Positions 15,838-24,839 of a stretch of 64,000 bases of DNA are shown piece by piece (position 1 is the stretch's first letter; every line of letters begins with the position of its first letter). Under the pieces are notes generated by a model. It searched no databases, had not been told where the DNA came from, and was given only the letters and a program-made list of their open reading frames with translations. Origin of the DNA: a virus; the IMG/VR virus record IMGVR_UViG_3300027749_000069, positions 1 to 64,000 of that record; one strand, given 5' to 3'. A program made the translations under genes and the position numbers.

Positions 15838-17613
15838 ATGAATACCAGAGCAGAACAATTAATGGAGTATGCTAAGATTATTAAAGATACCCCATACGCC
15901 CTTAGAACATATCTTCAAACATTTGATAATACACAGAAGAAGTATGTTCCTATGGATTTGTTTGAGGACCAAATTCAATTAATTAACGATTACGAAAATT
16001 ACAACGAAAACATTACAAGAAAGTATAGACAAGCCGGTGTTACTACGGTAACAGCCGCTTGGTTATCCAAAAAATTACAATTAGCAAAACCAGATAATCC
16101 TGAGAGAGTTCTTCTTATTGCAAACAAACGTGATACCGCCGTGGAGATGGCCAATAAGGTTAGACATTTTATAGAACAATGGCCCGAATGGATTAATGTT
16201 GGGTTCTCACCTGATAAAAACTCAGAGAGTAGATTTAGATTAAATAATGGTTGTGAGGTTAAGGCGGTTGCAACATCCGCAGATGCCCTTCGTGGTTATA
16301 CACCTACCATACTTGTATTTGATGAGGCGGCATATATTGAAGCGGGAGATGATTTTTGGGCGGCATCTATGGCGTCCCTATCAACGGGTGGTAAGATTAT
16401 TCTTATCTCCACACCAAATGGTTATGACGCTATCTATTACGGTGTTTACGACCAAGCATTACGCGGAATCAATGATTTCCATATAACCGACTTAAGATGG
16501 TTTAAAGACCCTCGTTATACCAAAGATTTACGTTGGGTTAAGTGTCAGGACATCTGTCACTACATGTTGAATAGAGAACAATATAATGATGATGAAGTTG
16601 TTCTACACGATTTTGATATGAAAGAGTATAATAAACTAATTGAGGATGGTTATAAACCATTTTCATCTTGGTTTGAATCTATGTCTAAGAAATTTAAATA
16701 TGATAGACGTAAAATTGCTCAGGAGTTGGAATGTGATTTCTTAGGTTCAGGTGATGGGGTTATACCTACCGATATCCAAGAGAACATAGCAAAGAATATG
16801 ATTCGTATTCCTAAAGAAAAATACATGCAAGGTACTTTTTGGCAATGGAAAGAACCAATTGAAGGTCATCGTTATATTATGGGTGTAGATGTTAGTAGAG
16901 GGGATAGTGAGGACTTTTCGTCAATTAATATTATTGATTTTGACGATAGAGAACAAGTTGTTGAATATATTGGTAAAATACCTCCAGATGATTTGGCAAA
17001 TATTGCATACAAATGGGGTATCTTATATGATGCGTTTATTGTAATCGATATCACAGGTGGTATGGGAGTTGCAACATCTAGAAAGTTACAAGAAATGAAT
17101 TATAAAAGTTTATTCATTGACGGTATTAATACACAGAACATTTGGGAGTACAATAAAAAGGCTTTAGATAAAATACCAGGGATTAGCTTTAATAATAAAA
17201 GAACTCAAATCGTGGCCGCCTTTGAAGAACAACTTAGAAAAGGATTTTTAGTAAGGTCTAGTAGATTATTAAATGAACTTAATACCTTTGTTTATCTGAA
17301 CGGAAGACCTGACCATATGAAAGGAATGCACGATGACTCAATAATGAGTATGTCTATGGCATTATATGCTGGCGACATTTCATTCAGTCAATTACAGAAA
17401 AGTGATTCAAAAAATAAAGCAATGATAGATTCGTGGGTTATGTCTGAAAGAACTTACGAACCCGCTAAAACTCATTATTCTTATGGTTCATCTTTTGACC
17501 AAATAGGGGCTATGGGTATGGACACTAACGACATTTATCACAAAGACAACCCAACAAACGTACCTAAAGACGCATATAAAGAACATATGTGGTTATTTGG
17601 AAAGAGTAAATAA
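15838..17613 (+). CDS. 17: Terminase large subunit (gp17-like)
   Basis: 591 residues. The ATPase domain has a deviant Walker A, RKYRQAGVTT, in which the usual lysine before TT is valine and a lysine instead lies upstream. Walker B is TILVFDEAAYI, and motif III-like ILISTPNGYD follows. The C-terminal RNase H-like nuclease shows GVDVSRGDSEDFSSI, a middle DITGGMG and a late HDDSIMSMSMAL acidic cluster. It packages and cuts concatemeric DNA at the portal. Length suits T4-type terminases (about 550-610). The ATG sits 5 nt after a late octamer and has no Shine-Dalgarno sequence. Confidence 0.92.
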   Translation: MNTRAEQLMEYAKIIKDTPYALRTYLQTFDNTQKKYVPMDLFEDQIQLINDYENYNENITRKYRQAGVTTVTAAWLSKKLQLAKPDNPERVLLIANKRDTAVEMANKVRHFIEQWPEWINVGFSPDKNSESRFRLNNGCEVKAVATSADALRGYTPTILVFDEAAYIEAGDDFWAASMASLSTGGKIILISTPNGYDAIYYGVYDQALRGINDFHITDLRWFKDPRYTKDLRWVKCQDICHYMLNREQYNDDEVVLHDFDMKEYNKLIEDGYKPFSSWFESMSKKFKYDRRKIAQELECDFLGSGDGVIPTDIQENIAKNMIRIPKEKYMQGTFWQWKEPIEGHRYIMGVDVSRGDSEDFSSINIIDFDDREQVVEYIGKIPPDDLANIAYKWGILYDAFIVIDITGGMGVATSRKLQEMNYKSLFIDGINTQNIWEYNKKALDKIPGISFNNKRTQIVAAFEEQLRKGFLVRSSRLLNELNTFVYLNGRPDHMKGMHDDSIMSMSMALYAGDISFSQLQKSDSKNKAMIDSWVMSERTYEPAKTHYSYGSSFDQIGAMGMDTNDIYHKDNPTNVPKDAYKEHMWLFGKSK

Positions 17614-17655
17614 TATTCCAAATACCAAATATTTAGTTTATATTATAAAGAAAAG

Positions 17656-17663
17656 TATTTATA
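17656..17663 (+). promoter_or_regulatory. Candidate late promoter of portal gene
   Basis: TATTTATA ending 4 nt before the portal ATG; the transcript would start at the start codon. Confidence 0.6.
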
Positions 17664-17667
17664 TAGA

Positions 17668-19494
17668 ATGGCAAATCAAAATCCTACCGTCTTTCAGAAA
17701 CTAACAAGAATGTTTGGTTTTCCGGGTCAAGTTAAAGCTGACCAGGCACCATCATTCAATTTCAACAAAGATGAATTATTAAAAACGGATAGTAGAGAAG
17801 ATTATGAGAAGGCAATGTTACAGGCTCAACAGAGTCAATATATCGCTGACAAATGGACAAAATTAGATCAATCTCTCTATAACCAATCGGTTTATTATGA
17901 ACCGAATAGAATGGCAGCATACTACGACTATGAATCTATGGAGTTTACTCCTGAAGTTTCGGCGGCGTTAGACATATACGCTGAAGAATCAACTACAATG
18001 TCAGAAAAGGGTGAAATCCTTACCATATATTCTGAATCGGATAGAATCAAATCAATACTTGAAGATTTATTCCATACAAAAATGGACATCAATACTAACC
18101 TACAAATGTGGGCTCGTGGTATGTCAAAGTATGGTGATGATTTTGTTTATTTAAAGATAGACCCTGAAAAAGGTATTGTTGGAGTTCAACAATTACCAAA
18201 TATTGAGATTGAAAGAATTGAAGGAGCATCTGCTAAAACATCTGGTCCTCATGATATTAAAGTTCCAACACGTGAATTAAGATTCCAATGGAAGAATAAA
18301 GATTTAGAATTTCAAGCGTGGGAAGTTGCTCACTTTAGATTATTAGGTGACGATAGAAAATTACCATACGGTACTTCTATGTTAGATAAGATTAGAAGAA
18401 TTTGGAAACAACTTTTACTTGCTGAAGATGCTATGTTAATCTATAGAACATCAAGAGCACCTGAAAGACGTGTGTTTAAAATATTTGTTGGTAATATGGA
18501 CGATAAAGATATTGAATCTTACGTACAAAAAGTTGCCAATAAATTTAAACGTAGTCCTATTTCAGATCCACGTAATGGTCAGGTAGATATGAGATATAAC
18601 CAAATGGCGGTTGACCAAGATTATTTTGTTCCTGTTCGTGATGCGTCACAAACAATGCCAATTGAAACTTTACCTGGTGCACAAAACTTAGGTGAAATTG
18701 CGGATATTGAATATATCCAAAAGAAAATGTTGGCAGCACTTCGTATTCCTAAAGCATTTTTAGGATTTGAAGAAGTGGTTGGTGATGGAAAAAATCTTGC
18801 ATTAATGGATATTCGTTTTGCAAGAACAATTAATAAAATACAAAAATCATTAATACAAGAGTTAAATAAAGTTGCATTAATTCATTTATATCTTCTAGGT
18901 ATGGAAGATGAATTGAATAATTTTACTTTATCATTAACTAACCCATCAGCACAGTCTGATTTGTTAAGACTAGAGCAGTGGAAGGAAAAGGTAACACTTT
19001 ACAAAGATGCGACTTCCGACCAGTCTCAAGTTGGTATCTTGCCTGTGTCGCATACATGGGCAAAGAAGAATATTTTAGGATTTAGTGACAGTGAAGTCGT
19101 ACTTGATTTACAACAACAACGTTTAGAAAGAGCTATAGGTTTTGAATTAACTAATACACAGAATATTATTAAACGATCAGGTGTGTTCGATGAGGTTGAT
19201 TCCAAATACGGAATCCCTGAAGAAGAAAGAGAAAAACTTGAAGCCGCAGGAGCCTTAGGTGGTGAAAATCCTGGTGGAGGTGGTATGGATATGGGTGGAG
19301 GTGAATCACCTGAACCAACATCACCGGCAGGCGGAGGAGAACCACCATTAAGTGAATCTAAATCAAAGAAATCAAAGATATTAGGTATGTTAGGTGAAGA
19401 AAAAGAAGATTTTAGTGCACTATTTGATATGAAACGCGCACAACAGAATATTTATGAGATAGAGAATAAATTGAAGGATATTTTAAATGACTAA
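17668..19494 (+). CDS. 20: Portal protein (gp20-like)
   Basis: 608 residues. Recognised from portal blocks: YNQSVYYEPNRMAAYYDYES, FTPEVSAALDIYAEES, the tunnel region RIPKAFLGFEEVVGDGKNLA, and DIRFARTINKIQKSLIQELN. The C-terminal 80 residues are Gly/Pro-rich, then a charged helix (YEIENKLKDIL). It forms the dodecameric ring at the head vertex through which terminase drives DNA and to which the neck attaches. The length is somewhat above T4 gp20 (524) because of the C-terminal extension. A helical gene follows 2 nt later in the same operon. Confidence 0.9.
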   Translation: MANQNPTVFQKLTRMFGFPGQVKADQAPSFNFNKDELLKTDSREDYEKAMLQAQQSQYIADKWTKLDQSLYNQSVYYEPNRMAAYYDYESMEFTPEVSAALDIYAEESTTMSEKGEILTIYSESDRIKSILEDLFHTKMDINTNLQMWARGMSKYGDDFVYLKIDPEKGIVGVQQLPNIEIERIEGASAKTSGPHDIKVPTRELRFQWKNKDLEFQAWEVAHFRLLGDDRKLPYGTSMLDKIRRIWKQLLLAEDAMLIYRTSRAPERRVFKIFVGNMDDKDIESYVQKVANKFKRSPISDPRNGQVDMRYNQMAVDQDYFVPVRDASQTMPIETLPGAQNLGEIADIEYIQKKMLAALRIPKAFLGFEEVVGDGKNLALMDIRFARTINKIQKSLIQELNKVALIHLYLLGMEDELNNFTLSLTNPSAQSDLLRLEQWKEKVTLYKDATSDQSQVGILPVSHTWAKKNILGFSDSEVVLDLQQQRLERAIGFELTNTQNIIKRSGVFDEVDSKYGIPEEEREKLEAAGALGGENPGGGGMDMGGGESPEPTSPAGGGEPPLSESKSKKSKILGMLGEEKEDFSALFDMKRAQQNIYEIENKLKDILND

Positions 19495-19496
19495 AA

Positions 19497-20234
19497 ATGA
19501 ACAAATTCGGATTAATAAAAAGTAAATTATTAACTAAATTAACTGAATCTTATGCTAATGAAAATAAAGCAGAGATTAAAGATATTTTAACTACAATTAA
19601 AGAAAACAAAGATTTTAAAGAAATGTATTTGTTTTATGAAGAAATTGAAAACAAATATATTGACGACAAAGAAACTGCACAGTTATTTGTTGAGGGTGTT
19701 ATTAACATCTTAAAACAACAAATGGGTGAGTTGAGTAATTTCTGCACATCATTAAATAAAATGATTAATGTGGAATCAATCAATGAAAACGAAATATACA
19801 ATTCATTAGACGTTTTAACTGAAAATGATAGTTTATCAAATATTGAAAAGAAAGTAAAAGCGAAAAAGAAATTAGTAGAACATTTAACAACTAAAAAGGA
19901 AATCAAAGAATCTAAAGATTCAACATTAATTCCAAATGAAAATTTATTAAATGCGGTTTTAACAAATAACTTTAATGTTCTTTATTCTAATACATTATCG
20001 GAACAACAAAAAGAAGAGTTAAAGAACATCCTTTCTTTATCTCATGAAGATATATTAACTAAAACAACTGAATTAAAGGAATCTATCATCAATCAAGTAT
20101 CTACACTTATAAGTGAATCAAATGAAACTGATTTATCAACTAAATTAAAGAAGGTAAAAGATGAGGTTAACGAAATGTTCCCATCTAAATTAAATTACTA
20201 CAGATTAACAGAATTAAAAAATGGACTTAATTAA
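19497..20234 (+). CDS. Helical prohead-core candidate
   Basis: 245 residues, almost all predicted helix, rich in Lys, Glu, Asn and Leu. It sits between portal and prohead protease, where T4 has gp67 and gp68 (prohead core proteins), so a core or scaffold role is suggested by position only; no sequence match is visible. The N-terminal KFGLIKSKLLTKLTE helix resembles tags on other proteins here. Its last codons lie in a perfect palindrome shared with the convergent bS21 gene. Confidence 0.55.
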   Translation: MNKFGLIKSKLLTKLTESYANENKAEIKDILTTIKENKDFKEMYLFYEEIENKYIDDKETAQLFVEGVINILKQQMGELSNFCTSLNKMINVESINENEIYNSLDVLTENDSLSNIEKKVKAKKKLVEHLTTKKEIKESKDSTLIPNENLLNAVLTNNFNVLYSNTLSEQQKEELKNILSLSHEDILTKTTELKESIINQVSTLISESNETDLSTKLKKVKDEVNEMFPSKLNYYRLTELKNGLN

Positions 20235-20242
20235 GTCCATTT
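20219..20242. terminator. Bidirectional terminator shared by convergent genes
   Basis: Perfect palindrome ATGGACTTAA/TTAAGTCCAT (20221-20240) with AA/TT flanks, followed by T-rich sequence on both strands. It holds the stop codons of both genes, and both proteins end in NGLN because the palindrome codes the same tail each way. Confidence 0.8.
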
Positions 20243-20418
20243 CTTTTTTGTTGTATATAAACCGCTTTCAATCTTTCAGTTCTTTTTTTAACAGAGGGTT
20301 TTACAAACTCCTGTCTTTCTCTTAATTTTTGAACTTGTTTTGTTTTTTGAACTTTTTGTTTATAAGTTCTTAAAGCAGTTTCAATACTTTTCTCTTTTTG
20401 TAAATCAATTATAATCAT
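20227..20418 (-). CDS. rpsU: Ribosomal protein bS21 homologue
   Basis: 63 residues. Start MIIIDLQKEKSIETALRTYK, then QKVQKTKQVQKLRERQEF and VKPSVKKRTERLKAVYIQ: the bS21 pattern of an N-terminal strand, the IE.ALR..K helix, LR.RQ.F.KPS, and a basic C-terminal helix. Length equals Bacteroidota bS21 (about 64). bS21 sits near the 16S rRNA 3' end; in Flavobacterium it helps hide the anti-Shine-Dalgarno. Phage-borne bS21 is known from metagenomes. It lies alone on the minus strand within the head cluster, under a TATTTATA/TATTTATT element that abuts the ATG, so it is probably a late product. Confidence 0.88.
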   Translation of the reverse strand: MIIIDLQKEKSIETALRTYKQKVQKTKQVQKLRERQEFVKPSVKKRTERLKAVYIQQKRNGLN

Positions 20419-20419
20419 A

Positions 20420-20427
20420 TATAAATA
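20420..20427 (-). promoter_or_regulatory. Candidate late promoter of bS21 gene
   Basis: On the minus strand TATTTATTTATATG: TATTTATT (20424-20431) ends 5 nt before the ATG and an overlapping TATTTATA (20420-20427) ends 1 nt before it. The former has the T4 geometry for a transcript starting at ATG. Confidence 0.5.
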
Positions 20428-20523
20428 AATATATTACAAATATATGAAAGTATTTTTGGAATAATCAAATATTTTATTTATTTTTTATAAAACACCATAA
20501 AATAAAAATAATATGAAATTATA

Positions 20524-20949
20524 ATGAAAATTGGTAAGTATATTCCATTGGGAACATACAATGAAGTAAAAATCGGTTATGGTACTGTAGATTTTAAAAA
20601 TCTGAAAACCATATATCTTAAATTAAATTCGTGGTTACAACCCGAAAACGAAACGGACGACTTTAACCATTTGATTGGAAAATCAAGAAGAAAGGTTAAA
20701 GAAATAATATACAACTTAAAAAGTCCGTATTTTAAAGACCAATCTATTGTTGATTTAGATGTTAGAACTAAAGGAATTAAGTTAGAAAAGAGGTCCTTTA
20801 TGAATTTGGAAGTAACATTATATGTTAACAATCAATTCGATATTAAATCAAAAGATGTTAAATTAATCATTAATGATTTATTCGAACATATTGTAGATGA
20901 GGGGTTATCTGATAAAAAACTATTCAATTTTTACAAAACAAAGAAATAA
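20524..20949 (+). CDS. Hypothetical protein between bS21 and prohead protease
   Basis: 141 residues, mixed alpha/beta with DFKNLKTIYLKLNSWLQP and LEKRSFMNLEVTLYVNN. No signal peptide or known family is seen. It lies upstream of gp21 on the same strand, divergent from bS21. A sequence like a host promoter with one mismatch (TTTG-N20-TATTTTTT) lies about 30-65 nt upstream, but I give it little weight. A head-related role is suggested by position only. Confidence 0.55.
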   Translation: MKIGKYIPLGTYNEVKIGYGTVDFKNLKTIYLKLNSWLQPENETDDFNHLIGKSRRKVKEIIYNLKSPYFKDQSIVDLDVRTKGIKLEKRSFMNLEVTLYVNNQFDIKSKDVKLIINDLFEHIVDEGLSDKKLFNFYKTKK

Positions 20950-20963
20950 GTTAGATATTGATG

Positions 20964-20971
20964 TATTTATA
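20964..20971 (+). promoter_or_regulatory. Candidate late promoter of prohead protease
   Basis: TATTTATA 16 nt before the ATG at 20988. Confidence 0.55.
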
Positions 20972-20987
20972 GTAATAAAAACTATAA

Positions 20988-21671
20988 ATGAAGGTATTAG
21001 GACCAAAAGAAACCGGCAGAGGATTATTAATCGAATACGATGCTGGTCACGTATCTCCAGACGAAAATAAAAAAATAATTTCAGAAATGAAGAACATGGA
21101 CTTCTCACAGGACATGATTCTTTATGCTGTTTTACAAAAATACGACACTCCAAATAAGAATGGAAGGATTTATCCTGAGATGTTACTTAAGAGAGAAAAC
21201 GAGAAATACCAAACAATTATTAAGAAGGGTGGAGCTTTAAATGAGTTAAATCACCCAACATCATCACTTATTGATTTAGATAGAATTTCACATTCAATTC
21301 TAGAGACATGGTGGGATGGTAAAATCCTTATGGGTAAAATTAAATTATTCACTTCTCCAGGTTGGAAGAAGATGGGTATTGTTTCTACCAAAGGAGACCA
21401 AGCTGCGATGTTATTAATGAACGGAGCAACTTTAGGTATATCTTCTCGTGGTGTAGGTTCACTTAAACAAGTTAAAGGTGAGAACATTGTACAAGACGAT
21501 TTTGAATTAGTTTGTTTTGATTTAGTTTCATCTCCATCTACACCTGGGGCATATGTTTTTAGTGACCCATCTGAAAGAGACCAATACCAAGAATCAACAG
21601 TTGAGAAACCCGTAGTCGAGGACAGAATGAAAAAACTAATGGGTAGATTAGATACATTTCTATCTAAATAA
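20988..21671 (+). CDS. 21: Prohead maturation protease (gp21-like)
   Basis: 227 residues, close to T4 gp21 (212). Typical blocks: LQKYDTPNKNGRIYP, LNELNHPTSSLIDL with the catalytic His, and ATLGISSRGVGSL with the nucleophile Ser, followed by DFELVCFDLVSSPSTPGA. This serine protease sits in the prohead core, is activated after assembly, and cuts scaffold, core and the capsid N-terminus, in T4 at [L/I]-x-E sites. It stands directly upstream of the scaffold and capsid genes, in the T4 order 20-21-22-23. Confidence 0.9.
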   Translation: MKVLGPKETGRGLLIEYDAGHVSPDENKKIISEMKNMDFSQDMILYAVLQKYDTPNKNGRIYPEMLLKRENEKYQTIIKKGGALNELNHPTSSLIDLDRISHSILETWWDGKILMGKIKLFTSPGWKKMGIVSTKGDQAAMLLMNGATLGISSRGVGSLKQVKGENIVQDDFELVCFDLVSSPSTPGAYVFSDPSERDQYQESTVEKPVVEDRMKKLMGRLDTFLSK

Positions 21672-21725
21672 TTAATTAATTAGGGGTGGGAATATTGAAA
21701 TAGTCAATTTTTCCAAATTTCCAAG

Positions 21726-21733
21726 TATTTATA
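21726..21733 (+). promoter_or_regulatory. Candidate late promoter of scaffold and capsid genes
   Basis: TATTTATA 26 nt before the scaffold ATG. No octamer lies before gp23, so it probably serves both genes. Confidence 0.6.
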
Positions 21734-21759
21734 AGGTAATAAAACAACAAATTTTACAA

Positions 21760-22998
21760 ATGAGCGAAAAATCTATTTTAGAACAAGCGTTACTTCAAGT
21801 GCAAAACCTTGAAGAAGCTGTTAAGCAAAATGCAAAAGGTATACTTGCTTCAACAATGAAACAAGAACTAAGCGACTTGCTTAAAGAATCATTAGAAGAA
21901 GAGGAGAAGTTAGATCCAATGGGTGAACAACCTGAAGATGAAACTAAACCTGACGAAGAGGAAAAAGATGTAACAACAGATGATGAAGCCGACACCGATG
22001 GTGAAGATGCTGATACTGATGTTGATAATGATGACACAGACCTCGATAATGAACCAAGTAAAGGAATCGATGATTTAGATTCTGAAGCTGGCGACGATGC
22101 CGACACATCTATGGATGATTTAGGTACTGAACCATCTGCAGAAGAAGGAACCGATGACGAAGACGTTATGGACATGACAGGTGCTTCTGATGAAGAAGTT
22201 CTTAAAGTTTTTAAAGCTATGAAACCAGAAGATGGTATTGTAGTTAAGAAAGATGGTAATAACGTTGAATTTGCTAACGGTCAAGATGAGTATATCATCA
22301 AACTTGATAGTGAGGAAACTCCTGAAGTTGATACAGATATGGATACAGATTTAGATACTGATATGGGTTCTGAAATGGACACAGATTTAGATAAAAAAAC
22401 TGACGAAACTTCTGACGATACTGATATGGATGAAACTTTATATGAAATTGAGTTAGGTGAAGAAGAAGACGAAGATGAAGTTAAGGAAGTGGAAGCTTCT
22501 GAAGGTGAATCTAAAGAAGTTGAAGTTGGTGAAGCTGCAAGAACATTGGGTAACGATGTTAGAAAACCAGCCGACCAAGGTAAAAAATATAAAGCAGGTC
22601 GTCATGAAATGAACGAAGAAGTTGAAAAGTTGAAGAAACAAAATTCTGAATACAAGAAAGCTTTAATTCTTTTCAAAGACAAGCTTAATGAAGTTGCCGT
22701 ATTCAACGCAAACTTAGCTTATGCTACTCGTTTATTCACTGAACATTCTACAACAAAACAAGAGAAATTGAATATTTTAAAGAGATTTGATTCTATTTCT
22801 TCTATGAATGAAGCTAAAACTTTATTCAACACAATAAAAACTGAATTAGGTACTAAAACAACTGTAACTGAATCAGTGGCTGAAAAAATCACTAACATGC
22901 CATCAACATCTACTTCTACTGAGGTTTTAGCTGAGTCAAAAGCTTACGAAAATCCACAGTTCAAAAGAATGAAAGATTTGATGACAAAAATAAAATAA
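21760..22998 (+). CDS. 22: Prohead scaffold protein (gp22-like)
   Basis: 412 residues, longer than T4 gp22 (269). The N-terminal helix (SILEQALLQVQNLEEAVKQN) is followed by an extremely acidic Asp/Glu/Thr region with DTD repeats (about 45-265), then a coiled-coil C-terminal part (EEVEKLKKQNSEYKKALILF, later NILKRFDSI) and the ending NPQFKRMKDLMTKIK. The C-terminal third and the position between protease and capsid identify it; the acidic expansion is unusual. It forms the internal core around which gp23 assembles and is then degraded by gp21. Confidence 0.8.
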   Translation: MSEKSILEQALLQVQNLEEAVKQNAKGILASTMKQELSDLLKESLEEEEKLDPMGEQPEDETKPDEEEKDVTTDDEADTDGEDADTDVDNDDTDLDNEPSKGIDDLDSEAGDDADTSMDDLGTEPSAEEGTDDEDVMDMTGASDEEVLKVFKAMKPEDGIVVKKDGNNVEFANGQDEYIIKLDSEETPEVDTDMDTDLDTDMGSEMDTDLDKKTDETSDDTDMDETLYEIELGEEEDEDEVKEVEASEGESKEVEVGEAARTLGNDVRKPADQGKKYKAGRHEMNEEVEKLKKQNSEYKKALILFKDKLNEVAVFNANLAYATRLFTEHSTTKQEKLNILKRFDSISSMNEAKTLFNTIKTELGTKTTVTESVAEKITNMPSTSTSTEVLAESKAYENPQFKRMKDLMTKIK

Positions 22999-23024
22999 AC
23001 TAAAAAAAACAAAATATTTTAAAA

Positions 23025-24749
23025 ATGGGAGCATTATTAGAATCAGGTATGGTTGGTAACATCGGATTAAAACATTTACGTGTTATCAAGGAAGATACCA
23101 TTAAAAAATGGGACGAATTAGGTTTCTTAGAAAACTTAGAAGGTCACCAAAAAGATAATATCGCGCAATTGTATGAAAACCAAGCGTCATATTTGATTAA
23201 CGAAGCGGCTGTGGCAGATTCTTCAGGTTCTTTTGAAACTGTAGTTTTCCCTATTATCCGTCGTGTATTCTCTAAATTATTAGCGAATGACATCGTATCA
23301 GTACAAGCAATGAACTTACCAATTGGTAAATTGTTCTTCTTTGTACCTAAAATCCAAGAAAGAGATAATAGTAATAATCACTATTCTCCTTATGGATACC
23401 CAAGTACAGGTGCTACAACTGATGGTTATAACACAGGTGCTAAGAATCTTTACGATCGTTTCTACGAGAATAGTGATTCTAACAACCAAGGTCTTTTTGA
23501 TTATTCAAAAGGTTCTTTCTCAGTTGAAACCGCTTCAGTTATTGAAATGGTTACATTCAGTGAAGGTGTTGCATCTACAAAAAGTGCAATTGCTACAGGT
23601 GTTACAGTTTCAAATGTAATTTTATCAGTTTCTGGTTTTACAGCAATAGGTGCTGGTAAATTAGCTGGACCTAATGGTCAAGAAATGGACACTGAAGAGT
23701 TCTTAGCTTCTTTACAAGTTACTTGTAGTCAAGTAAAATCTGGTGATTTACCAATCAATATCGTAACTCAAAAGTACGGTAAAGGTATTGTTGAATACGG
23801 TAAGAAAACTGCAGGTGTTACAGGTCAATTCAATGACATTTGTGACGCTAACGGTATCATCTACATTAATGTAGATTTACAATCTTACAGTGCTACTGCA
23901 GGTTTCACTGATTACACTGTTGCTGGATCAACATTAGCGGCTGGTGACTTCGCAGTTACTTACCGTCAATACGCATCTTTAGAATTTGAAGATCAAATCG
24001 GTGAGGTATCTTTTGATTTAGAATCAGTAACAGTTTCTGTAACTGAAAGAAAATTAAGAGCTAGCTGGTCTCCTGAATTGGCTCAAGACGTTAGTGCATT
24101 CCACAACATCGATGCTGAAGCTGAATTAACAGCTTTATTATCTGAGCAAATCGCAGCTGAAGTTGACCGTGAAATCTTACGTGATTTACGTAAAGGTGCA
24201 GCATGGAAAGCTAAATGGGATTACAATGGTTGGAAATACGGAGGAACTGGTGGTGCAACTTTACAAGGTTACACACAAAAAGACTGGAACCAAACTTTAG
24301 TTACTAAAGTTAACCAAATTTCAGCTCAAATCCATAAAACAACCTTAAGAGGTGGTGCAAACTGGGTAGTAGTTTCTTCTGAAGTTTCTGCAGTATTTGA
24401 TGATTTGGAATATTTCCACGTATCAAACGCAGCTCCTGAGCAAGATTCTTACAACATGGGTATTGAAAAAATCGGTTCTTTGGCAGGTCGCTACCAAGTT
24501 TACCGTGATCCTTACTTCCCAGCTAACAAAATCTTGATTGGTCATAAAGGAAAATCTTTATTGGATGCAGGTTATGTATACGCACCATATGTGCCATTAC
24601 AATTGACTCCAACAATGTACAATCCTTTCACAATGACTCCTATCAAAGGTATCATGACTCGTTACGCGAAAAAAATGGTGAATAACAGGTACTTCGGGAT
24701 TATTGATGTACAAGGTATCACAACATTTGATATGAATACATTAAGATAA
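23025..24749 (+). CDS. 23: Major capsid protein (gp23-like)
   Basis: 574 residues. T4-type blocks include IRRVFSKLLANDIVSVQAMN, LPIGKLFFFVPKIQERDN, LEFEDQIGEVSFDLESV, RKLRASWSPELAQDVSAFH and AELTALLSEQIAAEVDREI. HK97-fold major head protein; in T4 the N-terminal 65 residues are removed by gp21, and here MVGNIGLKHLR to WDELGFLENLEG is the corresponding region, with LxE-type sites. Codon use is richer in GCT, GGT and TTC than in neighbours, as in highly expressed genes. It follows the scaffold gene by 26 nt and ends in a strong terminator. Confidence 0.93.
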   Translation: MGALLESGMVGNIGLKHLRVIKEDTIKKWDELGFLENLEGHQKDNIAQLYENQASYLINEAAVADSSGSFETVVFPIIRRVFSKLLANDIVSVQAMNLPIGKLFFFVPKIQERDNSNNHYSPYGYPSTGATTDGYNTGAKNLYDRFYENSDSNNQGLFDYSKGSFSVETASVIEMVTFSEGVASTKSAIATGVTVSNVILSVSGFTAIGAGKLAGPNGQEMDTEEFLASLQVTCSQVKSGDLPINIVTQKYGKGIVEYGKKTAGVTGQFNDICDANGIIYINVDLQSYSATAGFTDYTVAGSTLAAGDFAVTYRQYASLEFEDQIGEVSFDLESVTVSVTERKLRASWSPELAQDVSAFHNIDAEAELTALLSEQIAAEVDREILRDLRKGAAWKAKWDYNGWKYGGTGGATLQGYTQKDWNQTLVTKVNQISAQIHKTTLRGGANWVVVSSEVSAVFDDLEYFHVSNAAPEQDSYNMGIEKIGSLAGRYQVYRDPYFPANKILIGHKGKSLLDAGYVYAPYVPLQLTPTMYNPFTMTPIKGIMTRYAKKMVNNRYFGIIDVQGITTFDMNTLR

Positions 24750-24770
24750 TCTTAGGATTAACATAATGAG

Positions 24771-24805
24771 AAACCCTCGTAGAAATACGGGGGTTTTTTA
24801 TTTTT
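24771..24805 (+). terminator. Terminator after major capsid gene
   Basis: An 11-bp stem (AAACCCTCGTA with TACGGGGGTTT, one G-T pair) closed by a GAAA tetraloop, followed by two T runs. It overlaps the start of the next promoter. Confidence 0.92.
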
Positions 24806-24834
24806 GGTATATTCCAGAATATTACTTATATTTG
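24803..24834 (+). promoter_or_regulatory. Host-type (Bacteroidota sigma-A) promoter
   Basis: TTTG, 20 nt, TATATTTG: a full consensus match ending 5 nt before the ATG at 24840, so the transcript would be leaderless. Confidence 0.65.
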
Positions 24835-24839
24835 CTATT

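Noticed and set aside
24804-24839. TTG start upstream of the small gene after the capsid gene
   Set aside because: The stretch is the TTTG-N20-TATATTTG promoter itself.
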